Origin: Streptomyces pseudovenezuelae
GTDB lineage: Bacteria; Actinomycetota; Actinomycetes; Streptomycetales; Streptomycetaceae
NCBI RefSeq assembly: GCF_029892565.1
Contig: NZ_JARXVH010000006.1
Location: forward strand, 62,001 to 126,000
Direction of reading: 5' to 3'
Length of the DNA stretch: 64,000 bases
Shown here: positions 24,519 to 32,305 of the stretch, one piece after another
Numbering within the stretch: position 1 is the stretch's first letter
Layout of the letters: every line of letters begins with the position of its first letter
The notes under the pieces: generated by a model
Told to the model about the DNA's origin: nothing
The model's input: only the letters and a program-made list of their open reading frames with translations
Database searches by the model: none
Program-made: the position numbers and the translations under genes

Positions 24519-25193
24519 GTGAGCCGGATATCGGTCCGGGGATTCGCAGTGGTCTCGGCCACCGCGGTCACCGCTGTCGGAAGCGTCGTCGGTGTTGCCT
24601 CGGGCAGCAGCGCGCAGAACAACGACGCGGAGGCGACGGCCACCGATGTCACCCTCCTCGCGGACTTGCCCGCGGGCCATCAGGCACAGGTGCAGACCGT
24701 GTCCCTGACGCAGCAGGCGAACGCCGTGGCCATCCAGGCGGACGCCGGCGCCAGGAAGGACGCCGAGCAGACCGCCCGAGTGGCGGCGGCCAAGACGGCG
24801 AAGGCCAAGAAGGACGCGGCCGACCAGGCGGCCAGGGACCGGCAAGAGGCCAAGGACAAGGCCGGCAATCCCGACGCCACCTTCTCGCTGCAGCCCTCCT
24901 ACACCGTGGCGCAGGTCAAGGCGATGGCCGTGCAGATCGTGGGCAGCGGCCAGTACCAGTGCTTCAGCAACATCGTGGACCACGAGTCCACCTGGAACTA
25001 CCTCGCGGTCAACCCCTCCTCCGGCGCCTACGGTCTCGTCCAGGCCCTGCCCGGCTCCAAGATGGCCTCCGTCGGCGCCGACTGGCAGACCAACCCGGCC
25101 ACCCAGATCAAGTGGGGCCTCAACTACATGAACGCCACCTACGGCAGCCCCTGCGACGCCTGGTCGTTCTGGCAGGTCCACCACGCGTACTGA
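24519..25193 (+). CDS. Secreted transglycosylase-like cell-wall protein
   Basis: A 224-residue exported protein. It has a hydrophobic N-terminal signal (about residues 8-30), a helical Ala/Lys/Asp-rich linker (residues 75-125) and a C-terminal lysozyme-like domain (QCFSNIVDHESTWNYLAVNP, SGAYGLVQALPGSKMAS, IKWGLNYMNATYGSPCDAWS). The E of DHESTW is the expected catalytic acid of the goose-lysozyme/SLT fold used by secreted actinobacterial muralytic proteins. The GTG start is chosen because GAGGAAGAG precedes it and the signal begins directly after. It may help remodel peptidoglycan in growth or spore germination. Confidence 0.8.
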   Translation: MSRISVRGFAVVSATAVTAVGSVVGVASGSSAQNNDAEATATDVTLLADLPAGHQAQVQTVSLTQQANAVAIQADAGARKDAEQTARVAAAKTAKAKKDAADQAARDRQEAKDKAGNPDATFSLQPSYTVAQVKAMAVQIVGSGQYQCFSNIVDHESTWNYLAVNPSSGAYGLVQALPGSKMASVGADWQTNPATQIKWGLNYMNATYGSPCDAWSFWQVHHAY

Positions 25194-25244
25194 GCGCACC
25201 TGACCCGGCCGACCAGGTACCAGGGTCGGTTCCCGGCACGAGCC

Positions 25245-25619
25245 TCAGCGCGTCCAAGGCGGCGTGATCCGTGTCCCGTCGGCCAGTTCGGCCTCCAGAC
25301 CGATGGACGTCGTGACCCAGGTGACGGTGGTCCGGTCGCCCGGGTTCTCGACGGCGAGGGTCGCGCCGGGGTTGATGATCAGGGTGTCGCCGACGGTGAC
25401 GCGGGTGGCGTGCCCGTCGAGGGTGACCAGTAGTTCGCCGTCGAGCACATGCAGGATCTCCTCCCGGCTGACGGTGTGCGCGGGCGCCTTGGTGCCCGGC
25501 GGGATCTCGCCGCGCCAGGCGCACAGCTCCTTGCTGCCGGTGCGCGGAGTGGCGTACGAGATGAAGCGGGCGCCGTGCATTTCGTGCACCAGGGCCTCGG
25601 ACGGGCGGACGACGGGCAT
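25245..25619 (-). CDS. Small cupin protein
   Basis: A 124-residue single-domain cupin. The conserved block is PPGTKAPAHTVSREEILHVLDGELLVTLDG, represented by PAHT, EEILHVLDGE and, later, VGDTLIINPGATLAVENPGD (motif 2). Only part of the metal ligand set is visible: H in PAHT and H in EILHVL. Activity is unknown. It diverges from a MarR gene and shares two palindromic operators with it, so it is probably the regulator's main target. Confidence 0.8.
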   Translation of the reverse strand: MPVVRPSEALVHEMHGARFISYATPRTGSKELCAWRGEIPPGTKAPAHTVSREEILHVLDGELLVTLDGHATRVTVGDTLIINPGATLAVENPGDRTTVTWVTTSIGLEAELADGTRITPPWTR

Positions 25620-25634
25620 GGCTCTGCCTCCAGA

Positions 25635-25687
25635 TGGTCAAGCAGCTTGACTATGTTCCCGGCCTCCATGGTCAAGCTGCTTGACCA
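25635..25687. promoter_or_regulatory. Two MarR-type operators between cupin and regulator
   Basis: TGGTCAAGCTGCTTGACCA (25669-25687) is a perfect 9-1-9 palindrome. TGGTCAAGCAGCTTGACTA (25635-25653) is the same site with one change. The centres are 34 bp apart. A further half-site, gtcaag, lies at 25692. The TCAAG-N3-CTTGA core is typical of MarR-family operators. Confidence 0.75.
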
Positions 25688-25714
25688 ATCCGTCAAGGGT
25701 GTTTCAATGCGTCC

Positions 25715-26161
25715 GTGCAGAACTCCGAGGCCATGGCCCTGTCCGCCGCCCTGCTCGCCGCCGCCGGTGAGCTCACCCAACGCATCCACGAAGGCGTCGT
25801 GGCCCGTGGGTTCGAGGGGGTGCGGCCGGCGCACGGCTTCGCCTTCGCCCGGCTCGCCCCGGGCGGCGCCACGGTCACCGAACTCGCCGCGCACCTCGGG
25901 GTGACCAAGCAGGCGGCGAGTCAACTGGTCGACGACATCGTGCGGAGGGGGTACGCCGAGCGGCGCGCCCATCCCGGTGACGCGCGGGCCAGGTTGGTCG
26001 TGCTGACCGAGCGGGGGTGGGCGTGCACCCGGGCGGCGGAGGAGGCGGCCGCCGAGGTGGTGCGGGAGTGGAGCGATCTGCTCGGCGAGGGTGAAGTGCG
26101 CGCGTTGCGCGACCGATTGGGGCGTATTGCGCCCTATGGTCCCCTCAGGCCCGCCTGGTGA
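25715..26161 (+). CDS. MarR-family transcriptional regulator
   Basis: A 148-residue winged-helix protein. The recognition region is VTELAAHLGVTKQAASQLVDDIV (helix-turn-helix near residues 55-77), followed by the wing RAHPGDARARLVVLTERG. The GTG start lies 28 bases after the nearer palindrome, so autorepression is likely. MarR proteins usually lose DNA binding on meeting a phenolic or oxidant ligand; the ligand here is unknown. Confidence 0.85.
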   Translation: MQNSEAMALSAALLAAAGELTQRIHEGVVARGFEGVRPAHGFAFARLAPGGATVTELAAHLGVTKQAASQLVDDIVRRGYAERRAHPGDARARLVVLTERGWACTRAAEEAAAEVVREWSDLLGEGEVRALRDRLGRIAPYGPLRPAW

Positions 26162-26215
26162 CGGTTCGGCATTAGCTACTACGGAGTCAGTTATCACTGG
26201 AAGTTTTTACTGACG

Positions 26216-26256
26216 CGTAACTTCACAGTTGTACTACTCGCCCGTAACTTGACAGT
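26216..26256 (+). promoter_or_regulatory. Direct repeats with promoter-like elements before the lipase
   Basis: CGTAACTTCACAGT (26216-26229) and CGTAACTTGACAGT (26243-26256) are direct repeats with starts 27 bases apart, in unusually A/T-rich DNA. The second includes TTGACA (26249-26254). They may bind an activator. The linking TACTCGCCCGTA also occurs before the second S1 protease (8365-8376). Confidence 0.45.
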
Positions 26257-26269
26257 GAACAGCAATCTT

Positions 26270-26285
26270 TGTGATCCGGATCACA
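26270..26285. promoter_or_regulatory. CRP-like palindrome before the lipase
   Basis: TGTGATCCGGATCACA is a perfect 16-bp palindrome with the classic TGTGA-N6-TCACA form of cAMP receptor protein sites. It lies 47 bases before the lipase start. Streptomyces encode a Crp; binding here is inferred. Confidence 0.55.
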
Positions 26286-26332
26286 GGGCGTAAGGCCGTC
26301 GCACATCCCTTGAGCCGCAAGGAGATCACACG

Positions 26333-27208
26333 ATGCTGCCCTGGAAACGACTGCTCAGACCGCTTGCCCCGCTGCTGCTGACAGCCGCGGTCGCCGTCGT
26401 CCCCACCGCCACCGCCGCCCAGGCCGCCGAGGATTCCGCCGCTCCCCACAGTGGCTGGAACGACTACTCGTGCAAGCCGTCCACCACCCACCCCCACCCC
26501 GTCGTCCTGGTCCACGGCACCTTCGCCAACTCCGTCGACAACTGGCTGGCCCTCGCGCCCTACCTGGAGAACCGCGGCTACTGCGTCTTCTCCTTCGACT
26601 ACGGCCAACTGCCCGGCATCCCCCTCGTATACGGCCTCGGCCCCATCGACAGGTCGGCCGAGCAGCTCTCCGCCTTCGTCGACGAGGTGCTCGCCGCCAC
26701 CGGCACCCCCAAGGCCGACCTCGTCGGTCACTCGCAGGGCGGCATGATGCCCCGCTACTACCTCAAGTTCCTCGGCGGAGCCGCCAAGGTGAACGCCCTC
26801 GTCGGCATCGCGCCCGACAACCACGGCACCGACCTGGACGGCCTGACCAACCTGCTGCCGTACTTCCCCGGCGCCGAGGACCTGATCTCCACGTCCGCGC
26901 CCGCCCTGGCCGACCAGATCGTCGGCTCCGCCTTCCTGACCAAGCTGAACGCCGGCGGCGACACCGTCCCCGGCGTCCACTACACCGTCATCGCCACCAA
27001 GTACGACGAGGTGGTGACGCCGTACCAGAGCCAGTTCCTCAGCGGATCCGACGTCCGCAACGTCCTGATCCAGAACCGGTGCGCGCTCGACCTCTCCGAG
27101 CACGCCCTTCTCGGGCTGACCGACCGGATCGCCTTCCACGAGGTCACCAACGCGCTCGACCCGGTCCACGCCACCGCCACCACCTGCGCCTCCGCGGTCA
27201 TCGGCTGA
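26333..27208 (+). CDS. Secreted alpha/beta-hydrolase lipase
   Basis: A 291-residue exported lipase. A Sec signal ends near AQAA (about residue 32). The oxyanion region is VVLVHGTFANSV. The nucleophile is Ser134 in VGHSQGG. Catalytic Asp and His candidates are in IATKYDEVVTPY and LSEHALLGL. Four Cys in the mature protein could form two disulfides. The family is the Streptomyces triacylglycerol lipases. The ATG has AAGGAG 6-7 bases upstream. Its promoter region carries direct repeats and a CRP-like site, suggesting nutritional control. Convergent with the LPMO gene across a terminator. Confidence 0.9.
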   Translation: MLPWKRLLRPLAPLLLTAAVAVVPTATAAQAAEDSAAPHSGWNDYSCKPSTTHPHPVVLVHGTFANSVDNWLALAPYLENRGYCVFSFDYGQLPGIPLVYGLGPIDRSAEQLSAFVDEVLAATGTPKADLVGHSQGGMMPRYYLKFLGGAAKVNALVGIAPDNHGTDLDGLTNLLPYFPGAEDLISTSAPALADQIVGSAFLTKLNAGGDTVPGVHYTVIATKYDEVVTPYQSQFLSGSDVRNVLIQNRCALDLSEHALLGLTDRIAFHEVTNALDPVHATATTCASAVIG

Positions 27209-27215
27209 GGCACGT

Positions 27216-27254
27216 GCGGGGTCTGTCCGACCTGAGCCGCCGGGCAGACCCCGC
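27216..27254. terminator. Hairpin between lipase and LPMO genes
   Basis: GCGGGGTCTG and CAGACCCCGC form a perfect 10-bp stem with a 19-base loop. It lies between convergent genes, so it probably works in both directions. Confidence 0.75.
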
Positions 27255-27267
27255 CCCCACACGACCG

Positions 27268-28311
27268 CTACGGGCGGCCGTGCCGTCCGCCACCGGCCGC
27301 CCGCCTGCGGACCGTGGCGAACAGGGTCGCCGAGCCGAGCGCCAGGGCGGCCGCGCCACCCATGGCGAGATACGGGGTGTTGTCGTCGCTCCCGGTCTCG
27401 GCGAGGTTCGTCGGCTCCGAAGTGCCCGCCGTCCTCGGCTCGTTGGCCGCGGCCGGCTCCACACCGTCGTTCGCGCCGTCGTCCGTCACCTCGGGAGTCG
27501 GCTTCACCGACGTACTCGCGTCGTCGTCACCGTGCCCGTGGTGCTCGATCGTCGACTTGTCGGCACCGTCCGAGATCTGCTCGTCGGAGGGGGAGGAGGC
27601 GGTCGGGGCGGGCGACGCACTGACCGGCGTACCGCTGCCGCTGCCGGTGTTCCCGCCACTGCCGGTGTTGCTTCCGCCGAACGTCACGTCCGAGCAGGAG
27701 TAGAAGGCCTCCGGGCTGTCCGAGCGCTGCCAGATCGCGTACAGGAGTTGCTTGCCCGAGCGCTGGGGGAGGGTGCCGGAGAAGGTGTAGAAGCCGCCCG
27801 CCGCGACCGGGTCGGTGGACGTCGCCACCGGGTGCTCCAGGTCCAGGTCGGACCAGGCCGGCGGCTGCGCCGGGTCGTAGCCGGCCTTGGTGAGATACAC
27901 CTTGAACGTGCCCTTGTGCGGGGCCGTCACGCGGTACTTGAAGGTGTACGGGCCACTGCGCACGCTCGTCGCCGGCCAGTCGGCGCGGGCCAGGTCGAGG
28001 CCCTTGAACTCCTCGTTGTTCGCGCTGCACAGCTTCCCGTCCGGGATCAGCGCCTGGTGCTGTCCGTTCGCGTCACCGATGCGGATGCCGTTCCAGTCGT
28101 AGAGCGCCTGGGTGCCGCCGGCCGCGACCGCCGCCTTGCACGCGTCCGACTTCGGGCTCTCGGGACCCTCCGCATAGCACTGCGCGACCCGGCTGACCGG
28201 GTCGCCCATCGAGCCGTGCGCGGACGCCGGCGCGGTGGCCAGGGCGGTCAGCGCGAGCGGAGCCGTGCCGAGGACGGCGAGCGTGGCGACCCTGCGGCGG
28301 CGTGCGGGCAT
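27268..28311 (-). CDS. AA10 lytic polysaccharide monooxygenase, sortase-anchored
   Basis: A 347-residue protein. A signal peptide is cleaved at ASA/H, leaving His32 as residue 1 of the mature enzyme (HGSMGDPVSRVAQCY). The second copper His is in TAPHKGTFKVYLTK, and FYSCSDVTFGG holds the axial aromatic residue. A 100-residue Ser/Thr/Asp/Gly linker containing HHGHGDDD follows. The end is a cell-wall sorting signal: LAETG (303-307), a hydrophobic helix and RRR. LAXTG is the motif of class E sortases in Streptomyces. The enzyme should oxidise chitin or cellulose while fixed to the wall. The ATG has GAGGAG upstream. Confidence 0.9.
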   Translation of the reverse strand: MPARRRRVATLAVLGTAPLALTALATAPASAHGSMGDPVSRVAQCYAEGPESPKSDACKAAVAAGGTQALYDWNGIRIGDANGQHQALIPDGKLCSANNEEFKGLDLARADWPATSVRSGPYTFKYRVTAPHKGTFKVYLTKAGYDPAQPPAWSDLDLEHPVATSTDPVAAGGFYTFSGTLPQRSGKQLLYAIWQRSDSPEAFYSCSDVTFGGSNTGSGGNTGSGSGTPVSASPAPTASSPSDEQISDGADKSTIEHHGHGDDDASTSVKPTPEVTDDGANDGVEPAAANEPRTAGTSEPTNLAETGSDDNTPYLAMGGAAALALGSATLFATVRRRAAGGGRHGRP

Positions 28312-28350
28312 GGCGAACTCCTCGAAACGGTCCTCGACTTGGAGTGGATC

Positions 28351-28386
28351 CCGCCCACGGACTCCGTAGCCGGATGCCGTGGGCGG
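28351..28386. promoter_or_regulatory. Inverted repeat upstream of the LPMO gene
   Basis: CCGCCCACGG and CCGTGGGCGG form a perfect 10-bp inverted repeat, 40 to 75 bases upstream of the LPMO start. It could be an mRNA hairpin or a repressor site. It does not match the CebR consensus. Confidence 0.4.
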
Positions 28387-28596
28387 AATCCCGTGGGGGG
28401 CGATCAGCAAGCTAGCTCCAAGAAACCGTGGAATCGCCTGCTGGAGGCGGGTGACGGAGATCCTTATGGCGGCGTTAAGGCAGAGCTAACTGAGGGCTCA
28501 GGGAGGGTGGTTGAGGAGCCCTGCCGCACCTGCGGGCGAGCGGCGCCGCCGACGCCCCAGTCGTGCCGCGTTGGCTTCATGCGCCACACTGATCTC

Positions 28597-29019
28597 ATGG
28601 AGGGAGCGGATGTCGTTGCTGCCGTAGCCGTCGCGGCAAGTGCGGCGACTGCCATCTACAGCTTGCATACGCAAGGCAGGCGTGAGCGGGAGCGATGGCT
28701 GCTGGAGCAGCGGGCCGCGGCCTATGTCGCCCTCATGGAACACCTGGCTGCCGTCCGGCACTTCGTCGCTTCTGCGGACGACGACGAAAAGCCGGTCCTG
28801 GCCGCTGAGACCCGAGCGCGCGTCAACGCCTTTGGCACACGGCCTGTGATCGAGGCGGTCGGGCAGATGCTCCAAGAGCTTGGGCGGTTGAGAACCGAGG
28901 AAGACGACGCGCCGGACGGGCAGCAGGCCGGCGCGGCCGAGAGGACGGCTCGCAAGCGGCGAGTGGTTCACGCAGCCGACCACGTCACCAGTCAGGTGCG
29001 CCACGACGCCGTAACTTGA
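28597..29019 (+). CDS. Small membrane-anchored hypothetical protein
   Basis: A 140-residue protein that I do not recognise. It has a hydrophobic N-terminal helix (ADVVAAVAVAASAATAIYSL) followed by a cytoplasmic helical region (RRERERWLLEQRAAAYVALMEHLAAVRHF) rich in charged residues. Similar short actinobacterial proteins with one TM helix and a coiled coil are common and uncharacterised. Neither this ATG nor the in-frame ATG at 28579 has a good ribosome site, so the start is uncertain. Third-position G/C is lower than in the neighbours. Confidence 0.5.
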   Translation: MEGADVVAAVAVAASAATAIYSLHTQGRRERERWLLEQRAAAYVALMEHLAAVRHFVASADDDEKPVLAAETRARVNAFGTRPVIEAVGQMLQELGRLRTEEDDAPDGQQAGAAERTARKRRVVHAADHVTSQVRHDAVT

Positions 29020-29041
29020 ATTGATGTCGACCGAGCGCGGA

Positions 29042-29491
29042 ATGCGAACCGATGAGATCCGGCGGGCCGTCGCCGCCGACGTGGCGGCCGTGCGGGCCGT
29101 GACCGATGCCGCCTACCGGCCCTACATCGAGCGCATCGGACGCGCGCCGCAGCCCATGGAGGCGGATCACGCGGCGAACGTGGCCGAAGGGAAGGTGTTC
29201 GTGACGGGCGAGCCCGTCGTCGGCCTGGTCGTGATCGAGGAGCGCGACGACCATCTGTTCCTCGACAGCATCGCCGTCCATCCCGACGCGCACGGCAGAG
29301 GCGTGGGCGGACGGCTGCTGCGCTTCGTGGACGCACGCGCGCGTGCGCTCGGGCTGGCCGAGGTCAGGCTCTACACCAACGCGATGATGTGGGAGAACCA
29401 GAAGATCTATCCGAGGTACGGATACGAGGTCGTGGAGCGTCGCACCGACGGGCCCTACGACCGCGTCCACTACCGCAGGCGCCTGGACTGA
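29042..29491 (+). CDS. GNAT-family N-acetyltransferase
   Basis: A 149-residue GNAT protein. The acetyl-CoA binding motif is HPDAHGRGVGGRLL, followed by RARALGLAEVRLYTN and MWENQKIYPRYGYEVVERR, the usual second half of the fold. The substrate is unknown. Start codons at 29021 (TTG), 29024 (ATG) and 29042 (ATG) are all possible. I prefer the last because the first strand of the fold (EIRRAVAADV) follows at once. Confidence 0.8.
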   Translation: MRTDEIRRAVAADVAAVRAVTDAAYRPYIERIGRAPQPMEADHAANVAEGKVFVTGEPVVGLVVIEERDDHLFLDSIAVHPDAHGRGVGGRLLRFVDARARALGLAEVRLYTNAMMWENQKIYPRYGYEVVERRTDGPYDRVHYRRRLD

Positions 29492-29500
29492 CCGGCCGGG

Positions 29501-29635
29501 TCAGCCGTCGGGCCACCATGTGCGCGCGATGTCCTTTCGGACCTCGGGGCGCCCGGCCGGACGCTCGTCGGCCTCTTCGCGCACCCTGCGGGTGTCCGTC
29601 TTCTTCAGGGGCTTCTGCACTGTCGTCCGGCGCAT
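29501..29635 (-). CDS. Conserved-looking 44-residue basic protein
   Basis: A small gene with a strong ribosome site (GAAGGAGG) 5-6 bases before its ATG. The product begins MRRTTVQKPLKKTDTRR and ends IARTWWPDG. It is very hydrophilic and basic at the start, with a Trp pair near the end, no signal and no TM helix. Codon use is normal for the genome. I have seen proteins of this look in many Streptomyces annotations, without function. It is convergent with the acetyltransferase, with 9 bases between the stops. Confidence 0.6.
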   Translation of the reverse strand: MRRTTVQKPLKKTDTRRVREEADERPAGRPEVRKDIARTWWPDG

Positions 29636-29719
29636 GGCTGCCTCCTTCGATGCCTACCGATTTCCCGTGTTCTCACGTTGGTAGACCTTTCCCGGGAGGG
29701 TGACTCATCGCTCCCGGTC

Positions 29720-29765
29720 TGTCAGTGGCGGCTGTCACGATTCGGTTGTCAGTGGCGGGTGTCAC
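29720..29765 (+). repeat. Paired 19-bp direct repeats before the methyltransferase
   Basis: TGTCAGTGGCGGCTGTCAC (29720-29738) and TGTCAGTGGCGGGTGTCAC (29747-29765) differ at one base. Their starts are 27 bases apart, and the second ends 10 bases before the methyltransferase ATG. Each has TGTCA at both ends. This looks like a tandem operator. Confidence 0.6.
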
Positions 29766-29775
29766 TCTTGGGCGC

Positions 29776-30402
29776 ATGACGAACGACGAGGGATTCCCCG
29801 GGGCGGGCGTGGACGGGGCGGGTGTGGACTGGGACGCCGAGGCCGCCGGCTTCGACCAGGAGCCTGACCACGGGCTTCGCGACCCCGTGGTGCGCGCAGC
29901 CTGGGCGGAGCGGCTGCGCGACTGGCTGCCCCCGCGCGCGTCCGACGTCCTCGACCTCGGCTGCGGCACCGGCAGCCTGTCGCTCCTCGCGGCCGAGCAG
30001 GGACACCGCGTCACCGGCGTGGACTCGTCCCCGGCCATGGTCGACCTCGCCAGAGCGAAGCTCGCCGGCCGTGACGCGGTGTTCCTGGTCGGTGACGCGG
30101 CGGCACCACCGGTGGGCGAGCAGCTCTACGACACCGTGCTCGTCCGGCACGTGCTGTGGACGCTGCCCGACCCCGGCCGGGCCCTGCGGCACTGGCGGGG
30201 ACTGCTGCGCCCCGGCGGCCGGCTCGTGCTCGTCGAGGGCGTGTGGGGCACGGTCGGCCCGGTCGGCATACCCGCCGAGCGGCTTGCGGGTCTTGTGGCA
30301 CCGCTCGCCGGACAGGTCCGGGTGGAGCGGCTGTCGGGGGACGCGCAGCTGTGGGGGAGGGACGTAGAAGACGAACGGTATGTGGTGGTGGCTGTGGTGT
30401 GA
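29776..30402 (+). CDS. Class I SAM-dependent methyltransferase
   Basis: A 208-residue methyltransferase. SAM motif I is VLDLGCGTGSLSLLAAEQGHRV, with the acidic ribose-binding end VTGVDSS. Motif II is YDTVLVRHVLWTLPDP and motif III is LLRPGGRLVLVEG. It belongs to the small UbiE/arsenite-methyltransferase-like group; the substrate cannot be assigned. No ribosome site precedes the ATG and the direct repeats end only 10 bases away, so a leaderless or nearly leaderless transcript is possible. Confidence 0.8.
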   Translation: MTNDEGFPGAGVDGAGVDWDAEAAGFDQEPDHGLRDPVVRAAWAERLRDWLPPRASDVLDLGCGTGSLSLLAAEQGHRVTGVDSSPAMVDLARAKLAGRDAVFLVGDAAAPPVGEQLYDTVLVRHVLWTLPDPGRALRHWRGLLRPGGRLVLVEGVWGTVGPVGIPAERLAGLVAPLAGQVRVERLSGDAQLWGRDVEDERYVVVAVV

Positions 30403-30454
30403 GACGCCGGGAGACACGGACGCGTACGGCCCGGTTGCTGTCGGGAGGCGGCCC

Positions 30455-30955
30455 TCAGGTCAGCAGCGCGTCGAAGTCGCCCTCTACGGCGAGGCGTTCC
30501 AGTTCCTCGAGCGCGGCCACTGCGGCGGCAGCGGCCTCGGGGTCCGTCTCCGTGAGACCGCTCTCGGCGAACTCGTCCTCGTCCAGGCGGCGTACGTCCG
30601 TGCCGTCGGCGGAGCGCCACAGGTCCAGGTCGAGGTCCTCGACGGTCAGTTCGGCGCCGGAGAGGGCGGCGGGGCGGGTGATGTCGCAGTACCAGCCCTT
30701 GAGGGTGCCCGAGGAGTCGCGGACCTCCTTCACCGAGTACCAGCGGTCGCGCCAGTAGTACTCCGTGAAGATGTCGCCCTTCTCGAACCGGACGAAGCCG
30801 AAGTCGCGGACGCCTTCGCCCGCCCAGGGGGCGCGTACGGCGATCCGGGTGCCGTCGTCGCCGAGCAGTTCGGCCGCGTAACGGATCTTCGTGCGCCCCG
30901 CCTTGACGAGTACGACGTCCAACCACCGTGCCGGGTCAGCCGAGTTCGCGGACAT
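30455..30955 (-). CDS. DUF402 domain protein
   Basis: A 166-residue protein. The DUF402 core is FVRFEKGDIFTEYYWRDRWYSVKEV, then GTLKGWYCDITRPA and DLDLDLW, the pattern also found in the FomD-like nucleotide hydrolases. The Asp-rich later part (VEDLDLDLWRSADG, RRLDEDEFAESGL) fits metal and nucleotide binding. The ATG overlaps the end of the upstream acetyltransferase gene by 20 bases, so the two are one transcription unit. Confidence 0.75.
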   Translation of the reverse strand: MSANSADPARWLDVVLVKAGRTKIRYAAELLGDDGTRIAVRAPWAGEGVRDFGFVRFEKGDIFTEYYWRDRWYSVKEVRDSSGTLKGWYCDITRPAALSGAELTVEDLDLDLWRSADGTDVRRLDEDEFAESGLTETDPEAAAAAVAALEELERLAVEGDFDALLT

Positions 30956-31865
30956 ACCGCACCTCCGTCCCGCAGACCTCGTATCCGAACCACTTGTTGA
31001 CCGCGAGCATGGGCTCGTTGCCGGCGTCGTTGCCCGTGAGGGCCTCCGTGTACCCGGCGGCGCGGGCGCGGTGCAGGGAGTCGTTCTTGGCGAGCTTGGC
31101 CAGGCCACGCCCGCGGAAGTCGCGGGAGGTGCCGGTCATCGCGGTGCCGTAGCGGGTGCCGCCGTCGGTGCGGGCCAGGGTGAAGGCGGCGGGGCGGCCG
31201 TCGACCAGGACGACCGAGGTCAGCTCGGGGCTGAACTGCGGGTGACGCCAGGTCTCCGCGAGCCAGGCCTCGTAGTCCGTGAACGCGAACTCCACGTCGC
31301 TCGGTTCGTCGGCCATCGTCTCCGCGTCCAGCCGGAACACCGGGCGCGGGTCGTCCGCGAAGTCGGCGCCGGTGCGCAGTTCGGCGCCGGCGGGGAGGTC
31401 CTGGCGGGGCGGCAGCGCGCCGTTCACCAGGTCCAGGCGGAGGAAGTGGGCGGAGCGGCTGGCGCGGTAGCCGTGGCGCTCGGCGAACGCGCGGTTGGCC
31501 GGCGCGTCGATGACCCACGCGTACAGCTTCGTCGCCCCGTGCGCGGTCAGGTGTTCCTCGGCGGCGCGGACCAGAAGCGTGCCGGCGCCGCGGTGGGCGC
31601 GGTCCGGGCGGACGTAGATGTTGAGGTACCCCTGGCCCGGCTCCGGGCTGTCGTGGGCGAGGCCCACCTGGGCCGTGCCGATCAACTCGCCGTCCTGCTC
31701 GGCGACGAGGGAGCGGTTGCGGGCGCTGGGGGGCGTGTGGGTGAGGTTGTGGAGGATGGCTGCCGGGGTCCACAGGATGTGGGGGAGCGCCTGGTGGCGG
31801 ACGTCGGAGTACTCCGCCACCTCGGCCGGCACGTCGGTGCGGAGGTCGCGCACGGTCACAGTCAT
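30936..31865 (-). CDS. GNAT-family protein with two acetyltransferase domains
   Basis: A 309-residue tandem GNAT protein. The N-terminal domain has the CoA motif RPDRAHRGAGTLLVRAAE and the C-terminal domain has SRDFRGRGLAKLAKNDSLHRA with EALTGNDAGNEPMLAVNKWFGYEV. Such two-domain proteins are common in Streptomyces and may acetylate small amines or antibiotics; the mycothiol synthase layout is similar, but the sequence does not specifically support that assignment. It precedes and overlaps the DUF402 gene. Confidence 0.75.
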   Translation of the reverse strand: MTVTVRDLRTDVPAEVAEYSDVRHQALPHILWTPAAILHNLTHTPPSARNRSLVAEQDGELIGTAQVGLAHDSPEPGQGYLNIYVRPDRAHRGAGTLLVRAAEEHLTAHGATKLYAWVIDAPANRAFAERHGYRASRSAHFLRLDLVNGALPPRQDLPAGAELRTGADFADDPRPVFRLDAETMADEPSDVEFAFTDYEAWLAETWRHPQFSPELTSVVLVDGRPAAFTLARTDGGTRYGTAMTGTSRDFRGRGLAKLAKNDSLHRARAAGYTEALTGNDAGNEPMLAVNKWFGYEVCGTEVRYVRELG

Positions 31866-31936
31866 GACGGCGAACGCTACGGGTCGAACACACCCCGGTG
31901 CCTCCTATTTTCAGGTGGGTGCGGGACAATCGCTCC

Positions 31937-32305
31937 GTGACCTTGAAGATCCACATCGACGACAGTGCCGCGCCCTACGAGCAGGTGCGGGCGCAGATCT
32001 CCGAACAGGCGCGGGCGGGGGTGCTGCCGGTGGGGTACCGGCTGCCGACCGTGCGGGGGCTGGCCGAGTCGCTGGGGCTCGCGGCGAACACGGTGGCCAA
32101 GGCGTACCGGGCGCTGGAGACGGACGGGGTGATCGAGACACGGGGGCGCAACGGGACGTTCGTGGCTGCGGTCGGCTCCGCAGCTGAACGGGAGGCGGCG
32201 TCGGCCGCTCAGGCCTACGTCGATCGGGTTCGGCGTCTCGGGTTGGACGAAGGGGCGGCGTTGGTCGCTGTGCGGGATGCCCTGCGGGCGGCCTACGGGA
32301 AGTAG
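31937..32305 (+). CDS. YtrA-type GntR regulator
   Basis: A 122-residue GntR protein with only a short C-terminal extension, as in the YtrA group. The winged-helix sequence is VLPVGYRLPTVRGLAESLGLAANTVAKAYRALETDGVIETRGRNG, given here as key residues. The N-terminal IDDSAAPYEQVRAQI is typical. YtrA members usually control ABC transporters or nearby genes; none is adjacent. The GTG start is near the upstream A/T-rich stretch and lacks a ribosome site, so a leaderless message is possible. Confidence 0.82.
   Translation: MTLKIHIDDSAAPYEQVRAQISEQARAGVLPVGYRLPTVRGLAESLGLAANTVAKAYRALETDGVIETRGRNGTFVAAVGSAAEREAASAAQAYVDRVRRLGLDEGAALVAVRDALRAAYGK

Noticed and set aside
24519..25193. Lysis gene (endolysin) belonging to the tail module
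   Set aside because: It has its own signal peptide and leader, lies beyond dnaE2-imuB, and looks like a housekeeping secreted cell-wall protein.
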